This document shows, one piece after another, positions 50,949 to 59,378 of a stretch of DNA of 64,000 nucleotides. Each line of letters begins with the position of its first letter. Position 1 is the stretch's first letter. The position numbers were made by a program, and so were the translations under genes. Origin of the DNA: Oceanobacter sp045430275 (GTDB lineage: Bacteria; Pseudomonadota; Gammaproteobacteria; Pseudomonadales; Oceanobacteraceae); contig JAILXU010000014.1 of assembly GCA_045430275.1 (NCBI GenBank), positions 40,341 to 104,340 of the forward strand. The letters are read 5' to 3'. The notes beneath the pieces are model-generated. The model was given only the letters and a program-made list of their open reading frames with translations. It was not told the origin of the DNA and made no database searches.

Positions 50949-52184
50949 TTAACGGTTGTCACAGGCAGCCTCGGTATGGGCTACCTTGCGGCGTTGCCAG
51001 GAATAGCGATGTGCCAGCATCGCCAGTATCGGAGCGGCCGTGATGCAGCCCATCAGAACGACCAGACTTTGATGCATCAGCCAGGGGGTGAGCTGAGCCA
51101 TGGTGGCCCCGGTCAGCAACTGGATAAATCCCATCAGCCCGGATGCGGTGCCAGCGGCTCCGGTGGTGCTGGCAATGGCCCCGGATTGAGCGTTGGGCTG
51201 GCTCAGGCCACGGCCAAACGTCACCAGAGCCATGGGCAGGAACAGTCCGGTAAATGTCAGCGCCCAAATGCCTTGTTGATCCTGAATGGCGACCAGCAAC
51301 AGCAGCAGGGTTCCGGCCAGTGACAGACCATTACCGAGCATGACCATGCGATCAATGTCCAGACGTGTGGCCAGTCGGGTTGAGAGAAAACTGCCCGCCA
51401 TAAAGGCCAGCGAAACGGTCAGGAACCAGCTGCCGAACTGGGCTGAGTTGCCACCGAGCTGGTCGCTGACGATGTAAGGCGCGCTGCCCACAAACATATA
51501 GAATGCCGTGGCGATAAAGGTTGTGGACAGGGCATAGCCAAGGTATTCCGGCGACATCAGTACCTGACGATACTGTCCCAGTACCCGGCCAATGCGCAGG
51601 TTGTCACTGGGTTGCTGGCAGGTCTCTGGCAGCCAGCGCCAGGCCAGCCCGGCAACGCTGGCACCCATCACAACCGGCAGCAGGAAGGTGCTGTTCCAGC
51701 CGTACCAGAGGTTCAGAAAGCCCCCCAGTGTTGGCGCAATGGACTGGGCGATGGCAATCGACATCACCATATATCCCATTTTCCCGGCGGCTCCCTGACG
51801 TCCGTAGACATCCACAATGATGGTGCGAGCCAGTGCCATGGCGGTGGCCCCGCCCAATGCTTGCAGTATGCGGCCCAGTACCAGTGAGATGATGTCTCCG
51901 GCCAGCCCGGCGACGACACTGCCGACCACGTGCAATGCCAGCCCCCATAACAACACTGGCCGACGTCCAAAGAAATCGGCCAGCGGCCCGGCCAGTAACT
52001 GACCAATCGCCAGAGTCAGCAGGTAGCAGGTGAAGGTCAGCTGCATGGTGTGGATGTCCACGCCGAGGCTGTTGGTGGCATCGGGCATGGCGGGCACAAA
52101 CAGGTTCAGCGCCAGCGGGCTGGCCAGTGCGACCGTGGAGAGCAGCGGAATCGGAACGTGGCGGGTGGATCGGGTGTCGTTCAA
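50949..52184 (-). CDS. MFS transporter, Bcr/CflA family
   Basis: 411 residues from a TTG start at 52184 with GAGG eight bases upstream; a longer frame to 52229 would run through the REP hairpin. Twelve hydrophobic segments; the loop motif ADFFGRRPVLLWGLAL between helices 2 and 3 is the MFS signature. The family is best known for drug efflux. Position inside the hpa cluster suggests aromatic acid movement, either uptake of 4-hydroxyphenylacetate or export of toxic intermediates. It is 45 bases upstream of hpaD1. Confidence 0.85.
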   Translation of the reverse strand: MNDTRSTRHVPIPLLSTVALASPLALNLFVPAMPDATNSLGVDIHTMQLTFTCYLLTLAIGQLLAGPLADFFGRRPVLLWGLALHVVGSVVAGLAGDIISLVLGRILQALGGATAMALARTIIVDVYGRQGAAGKMGYMVMSIAIAQSIAPTLGGFLNLWYGWNSTFLLPVVMGASVAGLAWRWLPETCQQPSDNLRIGRVLGQYRQVLMSPEYLGYALSTTFIATAFYMFVGSAPYIVSDQLGGNSAQFGSWFLTVSLAFMAGSFLSTRLATRLDIDRMVMLGNGLSLAGTLLLLLVAIQDQQGIWALTFTGLFLPMALVTFGRGLSQPNAQSGAIASTTGAAGTASGLMGFIQLLTGATMAQLTPWLMHQSLVVLMGCITAAPILAMLAHRYSWQRRKVAHTEAACDNR

Positions 52185-52210
52185 TATCTGGCCTCGGTTT
52201 TCAGTGATTA

Positions 52211-52238
52211 CGTTCCCACGCAAGCGCATGGGAACGAG
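52211..52238. repeat. REP-like palindrome between the hpa aldehyde dehydrogenase and MFS genes
   Basis: CGTTCCCA...TGGGAACG (52211-52236) with centre cgcaagcgca. It resembles the REP elements at 40.6 and 41.4 kb. Confidence 0.65.
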
Positions 52239-52256
52239 GTCAGCAACGGTTGATGG

Positions 52257-53690
52257 TCAGGCGTTTGGATCACGCAGCACCATCAGGCGGATTTCGGTCA
52301 TGTCCTCAATGGCGTAACGCACACCTTCGCGGCCAATACCGGAATCCTTGACGCCACCGTACGGCATGTGATCGACACGCCAGGACGGCACATCACCGAT
52401 GACGACACCGCCAACATCCAGCTCGTCCCAGGCTTTCTGGGCCTTGTAGATGTCCTTGGTGAAGATACCGGCCTGCAGGCCGAAGTCGGAGTTGTTGACG
52501 TCTTTCAGTACTTGATCAAAATCCGTGAACTTGCTCAAGATGGCAACCGGGCCAAACGCTTCCTGGGTATTGAGGTTCATGTCGGTGCGAACGTTATCCA
52601 GCAGGGTGGCCTGCAGCATGGCACCGTCGCGCTCGCCGCCACAGAGTACGGTGGCACCGCCTTCTTTGGCTTCGACCACCCAATTGTGCAGACGCACGGC
52701 TTCTTTCTCGGAAATCATCGGGCCGATAAAAGTGTTTTCATCCGCTGGATCACCGTGTACCAGATCGGCGACGGCCTGGCTCAGGCGTGCGCGAGCATCG
52801 TCGTACAGACTTTCGTGAACCATGATGCGCTGGACGGAAATGCAGCTCTGGCCCGACTGGTAGTAAGCGCCGAAGACAATGCGTTGTACGGCATCGTCCA
52901 GGTCGGTGCCTTCGTCAACCACAACCGCAGCGTTGCCACCCAGTTCCAGTACCACCGGCTTTTTACCGGCCTTGGCTTTCAGTGCCCAGCCGACTTCCGG
53001 GGAACCGGTGAAGCTCAACAGCTTGAGGCGGTCGTCGGTGGTGAACAGCTCGGCACCGTCGCGGTGACATGGCAGGATCGAGAACGCGCCCTTGGGCAGA
53101 TCGGTTTCGGCCAGAATTTCACCGATGATCAGCGCGCCAACCGGCGTCAGGGACGCAGGCTTGAGCACAAACGGACAGCCTGCGGCAATCGCCGGGGCCA
53201 CCTTGTGCGCGGCCAGATTGAGCGGAAAGTTGAATGGCGAAATAAACGAGCAAGGGCCAATCGGCACGCGTTTCCACTGGCCGCTGTAGCCTTTGGCGCG
53301 TGGGCTGATGTCCATTGGAATCACTTCGCCATAGATGCGGGTCGCCTCTTCGGCGGCAATCTTGAAGGTGTCGATCAGTCGTGTCACTTCACCACGAGCG
53401 TCTTTGATCGGCTTGCCCGCTTCCAAACAGAGCGCCTGGGCGATTTCTTCAAAGCGTTCTTCAAAGCGACGCACGCAATGATTCAGAACTGCCTGACGCT
53501 GATACGCAGGCATTTTGCGCATGGGTTCGGTGGCTTCAACCGCTGCTTGAATGGCGGCGTCGATGGCGTCGGTGTCGGCCATGGCGACACGGGTAACCAC
53601 GTCACCGGTGTATTTGTTGGTCACCACCAGATCCTGATTCGGGCTGACGGCTTCATTGGCCAGATAGTAAGGGTACGCTGACTGCAGCAT
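52257..53690 (-). CDS. Aldehyde dehydrogenase of the hpa cluster (probable HpaE role)
   Basis: 477 residues. ALDH motifs: SPFNFPLNLAAHKVAPAIAAG, FTGSPEVGWALKAKAG, VLELGGNAAVV (catalytic Glu), YYQSGQSCISVQRIMV (catalytic Cys) and MPYGGVKDSGIGREG. The branch resembles lactaldehyde/phosphonoacetaldehyde-type ALDHs rather than the classical HpaE, which is closer to betaine aldehyde dehydrogenase. In this cluster the needed reaction is oxidation of carboxymethyl-hydroxymuconic semialdehyde; oxidation of the succinic semialdehyde released by HpaI is the alternative. Which one it performs cannot be told from sequence. Confidence 0.85.
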   Translation of the reverse strand: MLQSAYPYYLANEAVSPNQDLVVTNKYTGDVVTRVAMADTDAIDAAIQAAVEATEPMRKMPAYQRQAVLNHCVRRFEERFEEIAQALCLEAGKPIKDARGEVTRLIDTFKIAAEEATRIYGEVIPMDISPRAKGYSGQWKRVPIGPCSFISPFNFPLNLAAHKVAPAIAAGCPFVLKPASLTPVGALIIGEILAETDLPKGAFSILPCHRDGAELFTTDDRLKLLSFTGSPEVGWALKAKAGKKPVVLELGGNAAVVVDEGTDLDDAVQRIVFGAYYQSGQSCISVQRIMVHESLYDDARARLSQAVADLVHGDPADENTFIGPMISEKEAVRLHNWVVEAKEGGATVLCGGERDGAMLQATLLDNVRTDMNLNTQEAFGPVAILSKFTDFDQVLKDVNNSDFGLQAGIFTKDIYKAQKAWDELDVGGVVIGDVPSWRVDHMPYGGVKDSGIGREGVRYAIEDMTEIRLMVLRDPNA

Positions 53691-53719
53691 GAACGATCTC
53701 CGTTGAGTGGAAGGTATTA

Positions 53720-54181
53720 TTATTCAGCCAGTTGTTGTGACCAGACGGATATGGCCGCTTCGGCGCATTGGATGTCCTGATCGACTGATGCTCCTGAAAC
53801 CCCCACCGCGCCCACGATCTGTGCCGTGTTGTCCGCGTGAGGGTTCAGTGTGACGGGCAGGCCGCCACCGAGCATCAGCATGCGGGGATGTCCCGCTAAT
53901 GCTTGCTGAACGCCAGGGTGCGCGCTCAGTCGTTGATCCCATTCATGGGTTGGGCATTTGAAGCTGACGGCGGTGTAAGCCTTGTCTTCGGCGTAGTCGA
54001 TGCTGTGCAGCGGAGCGCCGTTCATGCGCAGGCGCGCCAGGGGAATACCCTGGCTGCCAACCACAGAAATACACACCGCAACACCGAGGGCTTCGGCCTG
54101 TTCTTTGGCCGCGATCAGCATCTGAAGGGCTGAGTCGGCGCTCAGCTCCTGCAGGCTGTGAGTAGGATTTTGAATCGTCAT
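53720..54181 (-). CDS. GlcG/HbpS-family (DUF336) protein
   Basis: 153 residues; the ATG at 54181 shares its A with the hpaD2 stop (TGATG), so translation is coupled. GVAVCISVVGSQGIPLARLRMNGA, DYAEDKAYTAVSFKCPTHEW and LMLGGGLPVTL are the family blocks, ending in GAVGVSGASVDQDIQCAEAA. Some members bind haem or act as chaperones/accessory proteins beside dioxygenases and catabolic genes. The function in the hpa pathway is unknown; coupling with the dioxygenase hints at iron or haem handling. Confidence 0.85.
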   Translation of the reverse strand: MTIQNPTHSLQELSADSALQMLIAAKEQAEALGVAVCISVVGSQGIPLARLRMNGAPLHSIDYAEDKAYTAVSFKCPTHEWDQRLSAHPGVQQALAGHPRMLMLGGGLPVTLNPHADNTAQIVGAVGVSGASVDQDIQCAEAAISVWSQQLAE

Positions 54182-55032
54182 CAGAGGTGGAACTGCACGT
54201 TGGTCTGGCCGGTGCCAGAGCTTGGAAAATACGGCGTCAGCACTTCGGCCTTGCCCTGATATTGATCCCAGCCCAGTGCGCCGAACAGCATGGCGGTATC
54301 GTGCATGCCGCCTTCACCGGCACAGAGTTGGGCGTATTCCGGCAGCATCTTGAGGAAGGTGGCGTATTCGCCCTGCTGCCACAGATCCATCACACGCAGA
54401 TCAACCTGACGGTTGAACTCACGGGAAATGGTGAAGGTGCCATTATTCTCGGCGTAGAGTTCGTTTTCCCAGATCTTGTGCGACAGGGAGCCAGAGGCCA
54501 GCAACATCACCTTGCTGTCGCTGGCACGAATGGCTTCAGCAATGGCTTCGCCCAGCACGCGGGAATCGTTGAGGTTGTGAACCGTACACCAGGCGGCAAT
54601 GGACACGACCTTGAACTCACCGTTCGGGTCCATGAACTGCAGCGGCACCAGAGTGCCGTATTCCAGATCGAGCGTGGGCACCTGGTGCGACAGGGTATGA
54701 ACGCCTTTTTCGGTGGCGCGTTCCGCAATGGCGTTGCCCAGTGCCGGATTGCCCGGATGGCTGTATTCCAGATTCTGGATAAAGTGCGGGAATTCGTGAC
54801 TGGTGTAGACGCCTTCAAACTGTTCGTTGGCATTGATGTGGAAGCCCGCGTTCACCAGCCAGTGCGTATCCAGCACCACGACGGTATCCACTCCGGCTTC
54901 ACGAGCGCGGCGGCCCAATTCGCGGTGGCCATCAATCGCAGGCTGACGGCAGCCTTCCAGTTTGCCCGGCATTTGCGACAGCAGCATGGTCGGTACGTGT
55001 GTCACCTTGGCAGCAATGGTTATTTCGCCCAT
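54181..55032 (-). CDS. Homoprotocatechuate 2,3-dioxygenase-like protein, HpaD paralogue 2
   Basis: 283 residues, the length of E. coli HpaD. EITIAAKVTHVPTMLLSQMPG, VVLDTHWLVNAGFHI, SLSHKIWENELYAEN and MHDTAMLFGALGW keep the iron-binding and active-site pattern. It diverges from paralogue 1 in the substrate loop and C-terminus. A second copy might serve another catechol, such as a homologue from a different amine, or be an older/redundant gene. A perfect 30-base palindrome (55128-55157), probably the HpaR operator, lies 96 bases upstream. Confidence 0.87.
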   Translation of the reverse strand: MGEITIAAKVTHVPTMLLSQMPGKLEGCRQPAIDGHRELGRRAREAGVDTVVVLDTHWLVNAGFHINANEQFEGVYTSHEFPHFIQNLEYSHPGNPALGNAIAERATEKGVHTLSHQVPTLDLEYGTLVPLQFMDPNGEFKVVSIAAWCTVHNLNDSRVLGEAIAEAIRASDSKVMLLASGSLSHKIWENELYAENNGTFTISREFNRQVDLRVMDLWQQGEYATFLKMLPEYAQLCAGEGGMHDTAMLFGALGWDQYQGKAEVLTPYFPSSGTGQTNVQFHL

Positions 55033-55127
55033 CGTTTCTACACCTTCTTGATTGTATTTATTGTTATTGCCCGTCGCAGTTTGGACAGGGGTGGTTCGTT
55101 CGTCGTGTGTTGTTCGGGATGTAAGTT

Positions 55128-55157
55128 AACATGTTAATTAAATGTAATTAACATGTT
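55128..55157. promoter_or_regulatory. 30-base palindrome, candidate HpaR operator upstream of hpaD2
   Basis: Perfect 13-base arms AACATGTTAATTA and TAATTAACATGTT around a four-base centre (AATG). AT-rich palindromes are typical for MarR-family binding. It lies between hpaR and hpaD2, with related TTAATATATTAA sites at 55711 and 60267. Confidence 0.65.
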
Positions 55158-55245
55158 ATCTATTGTCAACAGAGTGACGAACTCGCACGAAAAATTCCTG
55201 CGTCAGATCACTGTTCGATCAATGTTGGTTCGGAATCAAGGGGAA

Positions 55246-55689
55246 TCAGGGCTTGAGGTGGGCGATTTCTTCCAGCAGCTCTTTCAGCAATTGCATTTTT
55301 TCCGCAGAAAGCTGGCTGGTCATCTCGGCATAGCGGGCTTCCAGACGCGGACTGACTTCATTGAACATGCGTTTGGATTTGTCGGTCAGGCTGATCAGCA
55401 TGCGGCGCTGGTCTTCGGTGGACTTGCGGCGTTTGATGTAGCCGTTGGCTTCGAGGCGATTGATGATGCCGGTCAGGCTGGGGCTGAGAATGCAGCACAG
55501 CTCGGCCAATTGCTTGGACTCCAGTTCCTTGTACTCATTCAGCGCCCGGATAACACGCCATTGCTGCTCGGTCAGGCCGATTTCCTGCAGCACCGGACGA
55601 AAAAATGACATGGTGGATTCGCGGGCTTTGAGGAGTTTCAGGGGGATGGAATCGTTGAATTGTCGCATGGAATCGCCGGTCGGTTGCAT
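55246..55689 (-). CDS. hpaR: MarR-family repressor HpaR
   Basis: 147 residues; the start may instead be ATG 55668, as neither has a strong ribosome site. The sequence LLKARESTMSFFRPVLQEIGLTEQQWRVIRAL is the MarR fold and matches HpaR. The winged helix follows (LAELCCILSPSLTGIINRLEANGYIKRRKSTEDQRRMLISLTDK). HpaR represses the hpa catabolic genes, and aromatic acids release it. A TTAATATATTAA palindrome lies 22 bases upstream of 55689, consistent with autoregulation. Confidence 0.88.
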   Translation of the reverse strand: MQPTGDSMRQFNDSIPLKLLKARESTMSFFRPVLQEIGLTEQQWRVIRALNEYKELESKQLAELCCILSPSLTGIINRLEANGYIKRRKSTEDQRRMLISLTDKSKRMFNEVSPRLEARYAEMTSQLSAEKMQLLKELLEEIAHLKP

Positions 55690-55710
55690 CTCTGAGCGGT
55701 TTTCTGCCCG

Positions 55711-55722
55711 TTAATATATTAA
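55711..55722. promoter_or_regulatory. TTAATATATTAA palindrome before hpaR, candidate HpaR operator
   Basis: The 18 bases from 55710 match those from 60266 in all but one position (GTTAATATATTAATKATT). Finding the same site before hpaR and before hpaG1 supports one regulator binding both. Confidence 0.6.
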
Positions 55723-55769
55723 TGATTCAGGCATGATACAGCAAAGCACCCTCTCTGTGGGGAGCTTGC

Positions 55770-56693
55770 CTATCCTGTCTGGGTTTGTCGGAAGTCTCTT
55801 GGTGTTTGCCCGGTTTGTTTGCGGAAAAAACGCGAAAAGTACGACGGGTCGGTAAACCCGAGATCAAAGCCGATTTCGTTAATGGTCAGCGGCGAGTGCA
55901 ACAGCAGGCGTTTGCTTTCTTGCAACAGGCGTTCGTGAATCAGCCGCTTGGGTGGGCAATTGGCGACGTGATGACAAATCTGGTTCAGGCGACTTTCACA
56001 GACGCCGATGGTGTCGCAGTAACGCGACAATGGCCAGCGGTTGCGGAATTCGGATTCCAGCAGATCGGTAAACCGGCGAAATTGGCGCAACTCTTCACTG
56101 GCCACCGGTTGAGGCGTGGACGATTCCGGTGTCAGGCGCAGCATTTGTACCAGTAGCAGACGCACCAGAGTTTCGAGGGCAAAGGTGCGATCAGGGTCGT
56201 CGCGGTTCCATTCGTCCTGAAAGGCTTCAAAGGTGTTCTCAATCCAGGCCCAGGATTTGCTGTTTTGCGGGCCTCGCGTTTGTTGCTCCAGAGCCTGTTT
56301 TTCAATACACAGTGGTTGCAGTCGCTCGGTTTCCAGTTGTTTGTTCTGACAGCCTTTCATTAATGACCACACCAGTGACTGGTGTACGGTCAGCACATAA
56401 CCGCTGGCACCGGGTTCGGTCATAAACGAGTGAGGAATGGCGGGTGGCGTCAAAAAGCAGCAAGCGCCCCGGCAATGATAGACCTGTTCGTCGATGTGAA
56501 AGTGGGTGACGCCTTCCCGGATCAGATGAATCTGCAGAAAGCGGGCATGAAGGTGGACTGGCATGTCGCGGCCAAAGAAGTCGGCCATGCGCCCGAGCAC
56601 GTCGAAGTGAATGTTGGCATCCCGATAGTGCTGGTCGTAGTCCTGACCAATCACGATATTGGGAATCCACTCGTTGTTGTGGTTCACCGGCAT
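55770..56693 (-). CDS. hpaA: AraC-family activator HpaA
   Basis: 307 residues. The N-terminal cupin (DMPVHLHARFLQIHLIREGVTHFHIDEQVYH) binds the aromatic ligand. The C-terminal AraC HTH pair is LSRYCDTIGVCESRLNQICHHVANC and INEIGFDLGFTDPSYFSRFFRKQTGQTPRDFRQ. In E. coli HpaA senses 4-hydroxyphenylacetate and switches on the hydroxylase genes (hpaBC). Here the hydroxylase is at 12 kb, so it may act on that promoter at a distance. It lies between hpaI and hpaR in the cluster. Confidence 0.87.
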   Translation of the reverse strand: MPVNHNNEWIPNIVIGQDYDQHYRDANIHFDVLGRMADFFGRDMPVHLHARFLQIHLIREGVTHFHIDEQVYHCRGACCFLTPPAIPHSFMTEPGASGYVLTVHQSLVWSLMKGCQNKQLETERLQPLCIEKQALEQQTRGPQNSKSWAWIENTFEAFQDEWNRDDPDRTFALETLVRLLLVQMLRLTPESSTPQPVASEELRQFRRFTDLLESEFRNRWPLSRYCDTIGVCESRLNQICHHVANCPPKRLIHERLLQESKRLLLHSPLTINEIGFDLGFTDPSYFSRFFRKQTGQTPRDFRQTQTG

Positions 56694-56824
56694 AGTGTCT
56701 GACTCTTGTTATTATTTTGGCAGGCGGTTGGTGTGTGCGTTCAGTGACGGCGGACAGTAGCCTGTGTGATTCGTGTCTGTCCGTCGTCCAGGTTTGTCTG
56801 TTGCTGGCTTGACTGGTTCTGGCG

Positions 56825-57634
56825 TTAGTAGACCGAGCCTTTTTCCGCTTTCGGAGCCTCAATGGTGGCCTTGAATTTGGCCGCCAGTTCATTCGATGCC
56901 TTCATCAGCAGGCCCGTGTCGGTTCCGACGCCCACAAACATCGCGCCCAGTTCAATATAGCGCTGGGCCAGTGCCTGATCAGCAATCAGAATACCGGGTG
57001 CTTTGCCTGCGGCCACGATTTTGGCAATGCTTTCTTCGATCACGGCCTGAACGTCCGGGTGGGCCGGATTGCCAATGTGCCCCATGGAAGCGCTTAAATC
57101 GGATGGGCCAATAAACACACCATCGACACCGTCGACCGCCAGAATGTCGTCCAGTGCTTCCACACCTTTAGGTGTTTCGATCTGAATCAATACGCACATT
57201 TGCTCGTTGGCGGTGTGCAGGTATTGAGGCGTGCGGTTAAAGGCGGAGGCGCGAGCCAGAGCGCTGCCCACACCGCGAATGCCTTGTGGCGGATAGCGGG
57301 TAGCAGCGACCACATCGGCAGCCTGTGCGCCGGACTCTACCATCGGTGCCAGAATGGTCTGGGCACCCAGGTCAAGAATTTGTTTGATGCGCACGGCGTC
57401 GGGCCACGGCGGGCGCACGATTGGCGTGACCGGAAACGGAGCCATGGCTTGCAGTTGGCCCAGAATGGTTTGCAGGTCGTTGGGGGCGTGTTCGGCGTCG
57501 ATCAGCAGCCAGTCAAAACCGGCACCGGCCAGCAATTCGGCGGTGTAGCTGTTGGCAAGGCCCAGCCACAGACCGATCTGGGCGCTGTCGCCATTCTGGA
57601 TGGCGTGCTTGAACGCATTGATTGGAGCAGACAT
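56825..57634 (-). CDS. hpaI: 4-hydroxy-2-oxoheptanedioate aldolase HpaI
   Basis: 269 residues from ATG 57634 (AGAGGA upstream). A class II aldolase of the HpcH/HpaI family: GLWLGLANSYTAELLAGAGFDWLLIDAEHAPND, VLIQIETPKGVEALDDILAV (metal-binding Glu) and GVFIGPSDLSASMGHIG (metal Asp). It splits 4-hydroxy-2-oxoheptanedioate into pyruvate and succinic semialdehyde. It ends the run of ring-fission product genes hpaG1-G2-H-I. Length matches the 262-267 residues of the family. Confidence 0.92.
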   Translation of the reverse strand: MSAPINAFKHAIQNGDSAQIGLWLGLANSYTAELLAGAGFDWLLIDAEHAPNDLQTILGQLQAMAPFPVTPIVRPPWPDAVRIKQILDLGAQTILAPMVESGAQAADVVAATRYPPQGIRGVGSALARASAFNRTPQYLHTANEQMCVLIQIETPKGVEALDDILAVDGVDGVFIGPSDLSASMGHIGNPAHPDVQAVIEESIAKIVAAGKAPGILIADQALAQRYIELGAMFVGVGTDTGLLMKASNELAAKFKATIEAPKAEKGSVY

Positions 57635-57765
57635 TCGTCGTCCTCTTGTTCCGCCAGATACTGGAAGCCAGACGTCTGACGCGTGTTCGAATGGAATTGG
57701 GAGGGATGGACACCCGACAGTGCCGGGAGACAGCCGCTGTCGAGCATCCATATAACGTCAGGTGT

Positions 57766-58569
57766 TTACTTGAAGTAGCAGGAGATGGTGCCCAGCTCGC
57801 CGTAATCCACCTGGAAAGTGTCGCCCTGACGTGCCGGAACCGGACGGGTAAAGGAACCGCCCAGAATGATCTGACCCGGTTCCAGCGTAATGCCGAACGG
57901 ATGCAGACGGTTAGCCAGCCACGCCACGCCGTTGGCCGGGTGGTTCAGAACGCCAGCGGCAACGCCGGTCTCTTCAATCACACCGTTGCGGTACATGATG
58001 GCACCGACGCGACGCAGATCGACATCCATCGGCTTGATCGGACGACCGCCCATGATGATGCCCGCGTTGGCAGCGTTGTCCGAAATGGTGTCGAACACCT
58101 TGCGTGGACGGCCGGAATCCGGGTCGATGGACTGCGAACGGGCGTCGATCAGTTCCAAAGCCGGAACCACGTAGTCGGTGGCGTTGTACACATCGAAGAT
58201 GGTGCAGTTCGGGCCGCTCAGGGGCTTGGCCAGAATGAACGCCAGTTCGACTTCGATGCGCGGCACGATAAAGCGATCAGTCGGGATGTCGCCGCCGTCC
58301 TGGAACAGCATGTCATCCAGCAGCGTGCCGTAGTCTGGCTCGTCAATCTGGGAGGACATCTGCATCGCACGCGAGGTCAGGCCGATCTTGTGACCGATGA
58401 TCTTGCGACCTTCTTCCAACTTCAGTTTCAGCCACTCGCTCTGGATCTGGTAGGCATCCGGGATGGTGATGTCCGGGTGCTGCAGCGACAACTGGCGAAT
58501 CTGCTTACGCTCCTTCTCGGCCTGATGCAACTGGGCCGCGCAGTCTTTGATGATGTCTGGTGACAGCAT
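57766..58569 (-). CDS. hpaH: 2-oxo-hept-4-ene-1,7-dioate hydratase HpaH
   Basis: 267 residues from ATG 58569 (GAGG upstream), the length of E. coli HpaH. The blocks IIGHKIGLTSRAMQMSSQIDEPDYGTLLDDM, VELAFILAKPLSGP and GVLNHPANGVAWLANRLHPFG match the hydratase/fumarylacetoacetase-like fold. It adds water to the dienoate made by HpaG and gives the HpaI substrate. It begins four bases after the hpaG2 stop. Confidence 0.93.
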   Translation of the reverse strand: MLSPDIIKDCAAQLHQAEKERKQIRQLSLQHPDITIPDAYQIQSEWLKLKLEEGRKIIGHKIGLTSRAMQMSSQIDEPDYGTLLDDMLFQDGGDIPTDRFIVPRIEVELAFILAKPLSGPNCTIFDVYNATDYVVPALELIDARSQSIDPDSGRPRKVFDTISDNAANAGIIMGGRPIKPMDVDLRRVGAIMYRNGVIEETGVAAGVLNHPANGVAWLANRLHPFGITLEPGQIILGGSFTRPVPARQGDTFQVDYGELGTISCYFK

Positions 58570-58573
58570 GGGA

Positions 58574-59362
58574 TCAAGCCTCTTCGGTTTCAGCTTGACG
58601 GCCAATGGATTCCAGATACTGGCTTTCGCTGATGATGTGGTTGGTCAGGCGGCCAACGCCTTCGACTTCTGTGACCACTTCGTCGCCTGGTTTGACGTCC
58701 GCCAGACCTTCCGGCGTGCCGGTGAAGATCATGTCGCCCGGTTCCAGCGTCATGATGGCGCTCAGGTATTCGACCAGGAAAGGAATATCAAACACCAGAT
58801 CGTTGGTGTTGCCTTCCTGCTTCAGCTCACCGTTGACGTAGGTGCGCAAAGTCAGATTGTGTGGGTCGGCCACTTCTGCTGCATCAACGATGTAAGGGCC
58901 AACCGGCGTACAGGTGTCGCGGCTCTTAACACGCAGGTTCGGACGGTAGTAGTTTTCCAGATAGTCGCGGATGGCGTAGTCGTTACCGATGGTGTAACCA
59001 CCGATGTAGTCCATCGCCTGCTCGCGGGAAACGTTCTTGGCGGTTTTGCCAATCACAGCGACCAGCTCGCACTCATAGTGCATGTAATCGACGTTGTCCG
59101 GGCGGTAGGTGTTCTTGTTGTGACCTTGCAGGGAGTTCGGTGCCTTGAGGAACACCAGTGGCTCTTCCGGCGCCTTGAACGCCAGCTCGGCAGCGTGGTC
59201 GGCGTAGTTCAGGCCGAGAACAAAAATCTTGCCGTCGCAAGGAGGCAGCCACTGGGCGTCGGTTTCAGCAATGACGGTGCCGTCTTGCAGCACGGCGTCG
59301 TTGTTGTCGTTGACCGTGACCTGAGTGGGTTGGCCGTTCTGAAGAATGCGTGCGCGTTTCAT
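58574..59362 (-). CDS. hpaG2: HpaG2: isomerase/decarboxylase catalytic half
   Basis: 262 residues of the FAH fold: FVLGLNYADHAAELAFKAPEEPLVFLKAPNS, YECELVAVIGKTAKNVS with metal-binding Glu residues, and TGTPEGLADVKPGDEV. In E. coli the two halves are fused as HpaG (429 residues); here they are separate genes. This half has the metal-binding acidic residues and is the likely decarboxylase. It lies 16 bases after hpaG1 and four before hpaH. Confidence 0.92.
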   Translation of the reverse strand: MKRARILQNGQPTQVTVNDNNDAVLQDGTVIAETDAQWLPPCDGKIFVLGLNYADHAAELAFKAPEEPLVFLKAPNSLQGHNKNTYRPDNVDYMHYECELVAVIGKTAKNVSREQAMDYIGGYTIGNDYAIRDYLENYYRPNLRVKSRDTCTPVGPYIVDAAEVADPHNLTLRTYVNGELKQEGNTNDLVFDIPFLVEYLSAIMTLEPGDMIFTGTPEGLADVKPGDEVVTEVEGVGRLTNHIISESQYLESIGRQAETEEA

Positions 59363-59378
59363 CTGTTATGTCCTCGTA

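Noticed and set aside
52368..53681. 437-residue antisense frame over the hpa aldehyde dehydrogenase
   Set aside because: The opposite strand carries a complete ALDH with all motifs; the antisense product has no family resemblance or ribosome site.
54187..55137. 316-residue plus-strand frame over hpaD2
   Set aside because: Shadow of the dioxygenase gene, which matches HpaD along its length.
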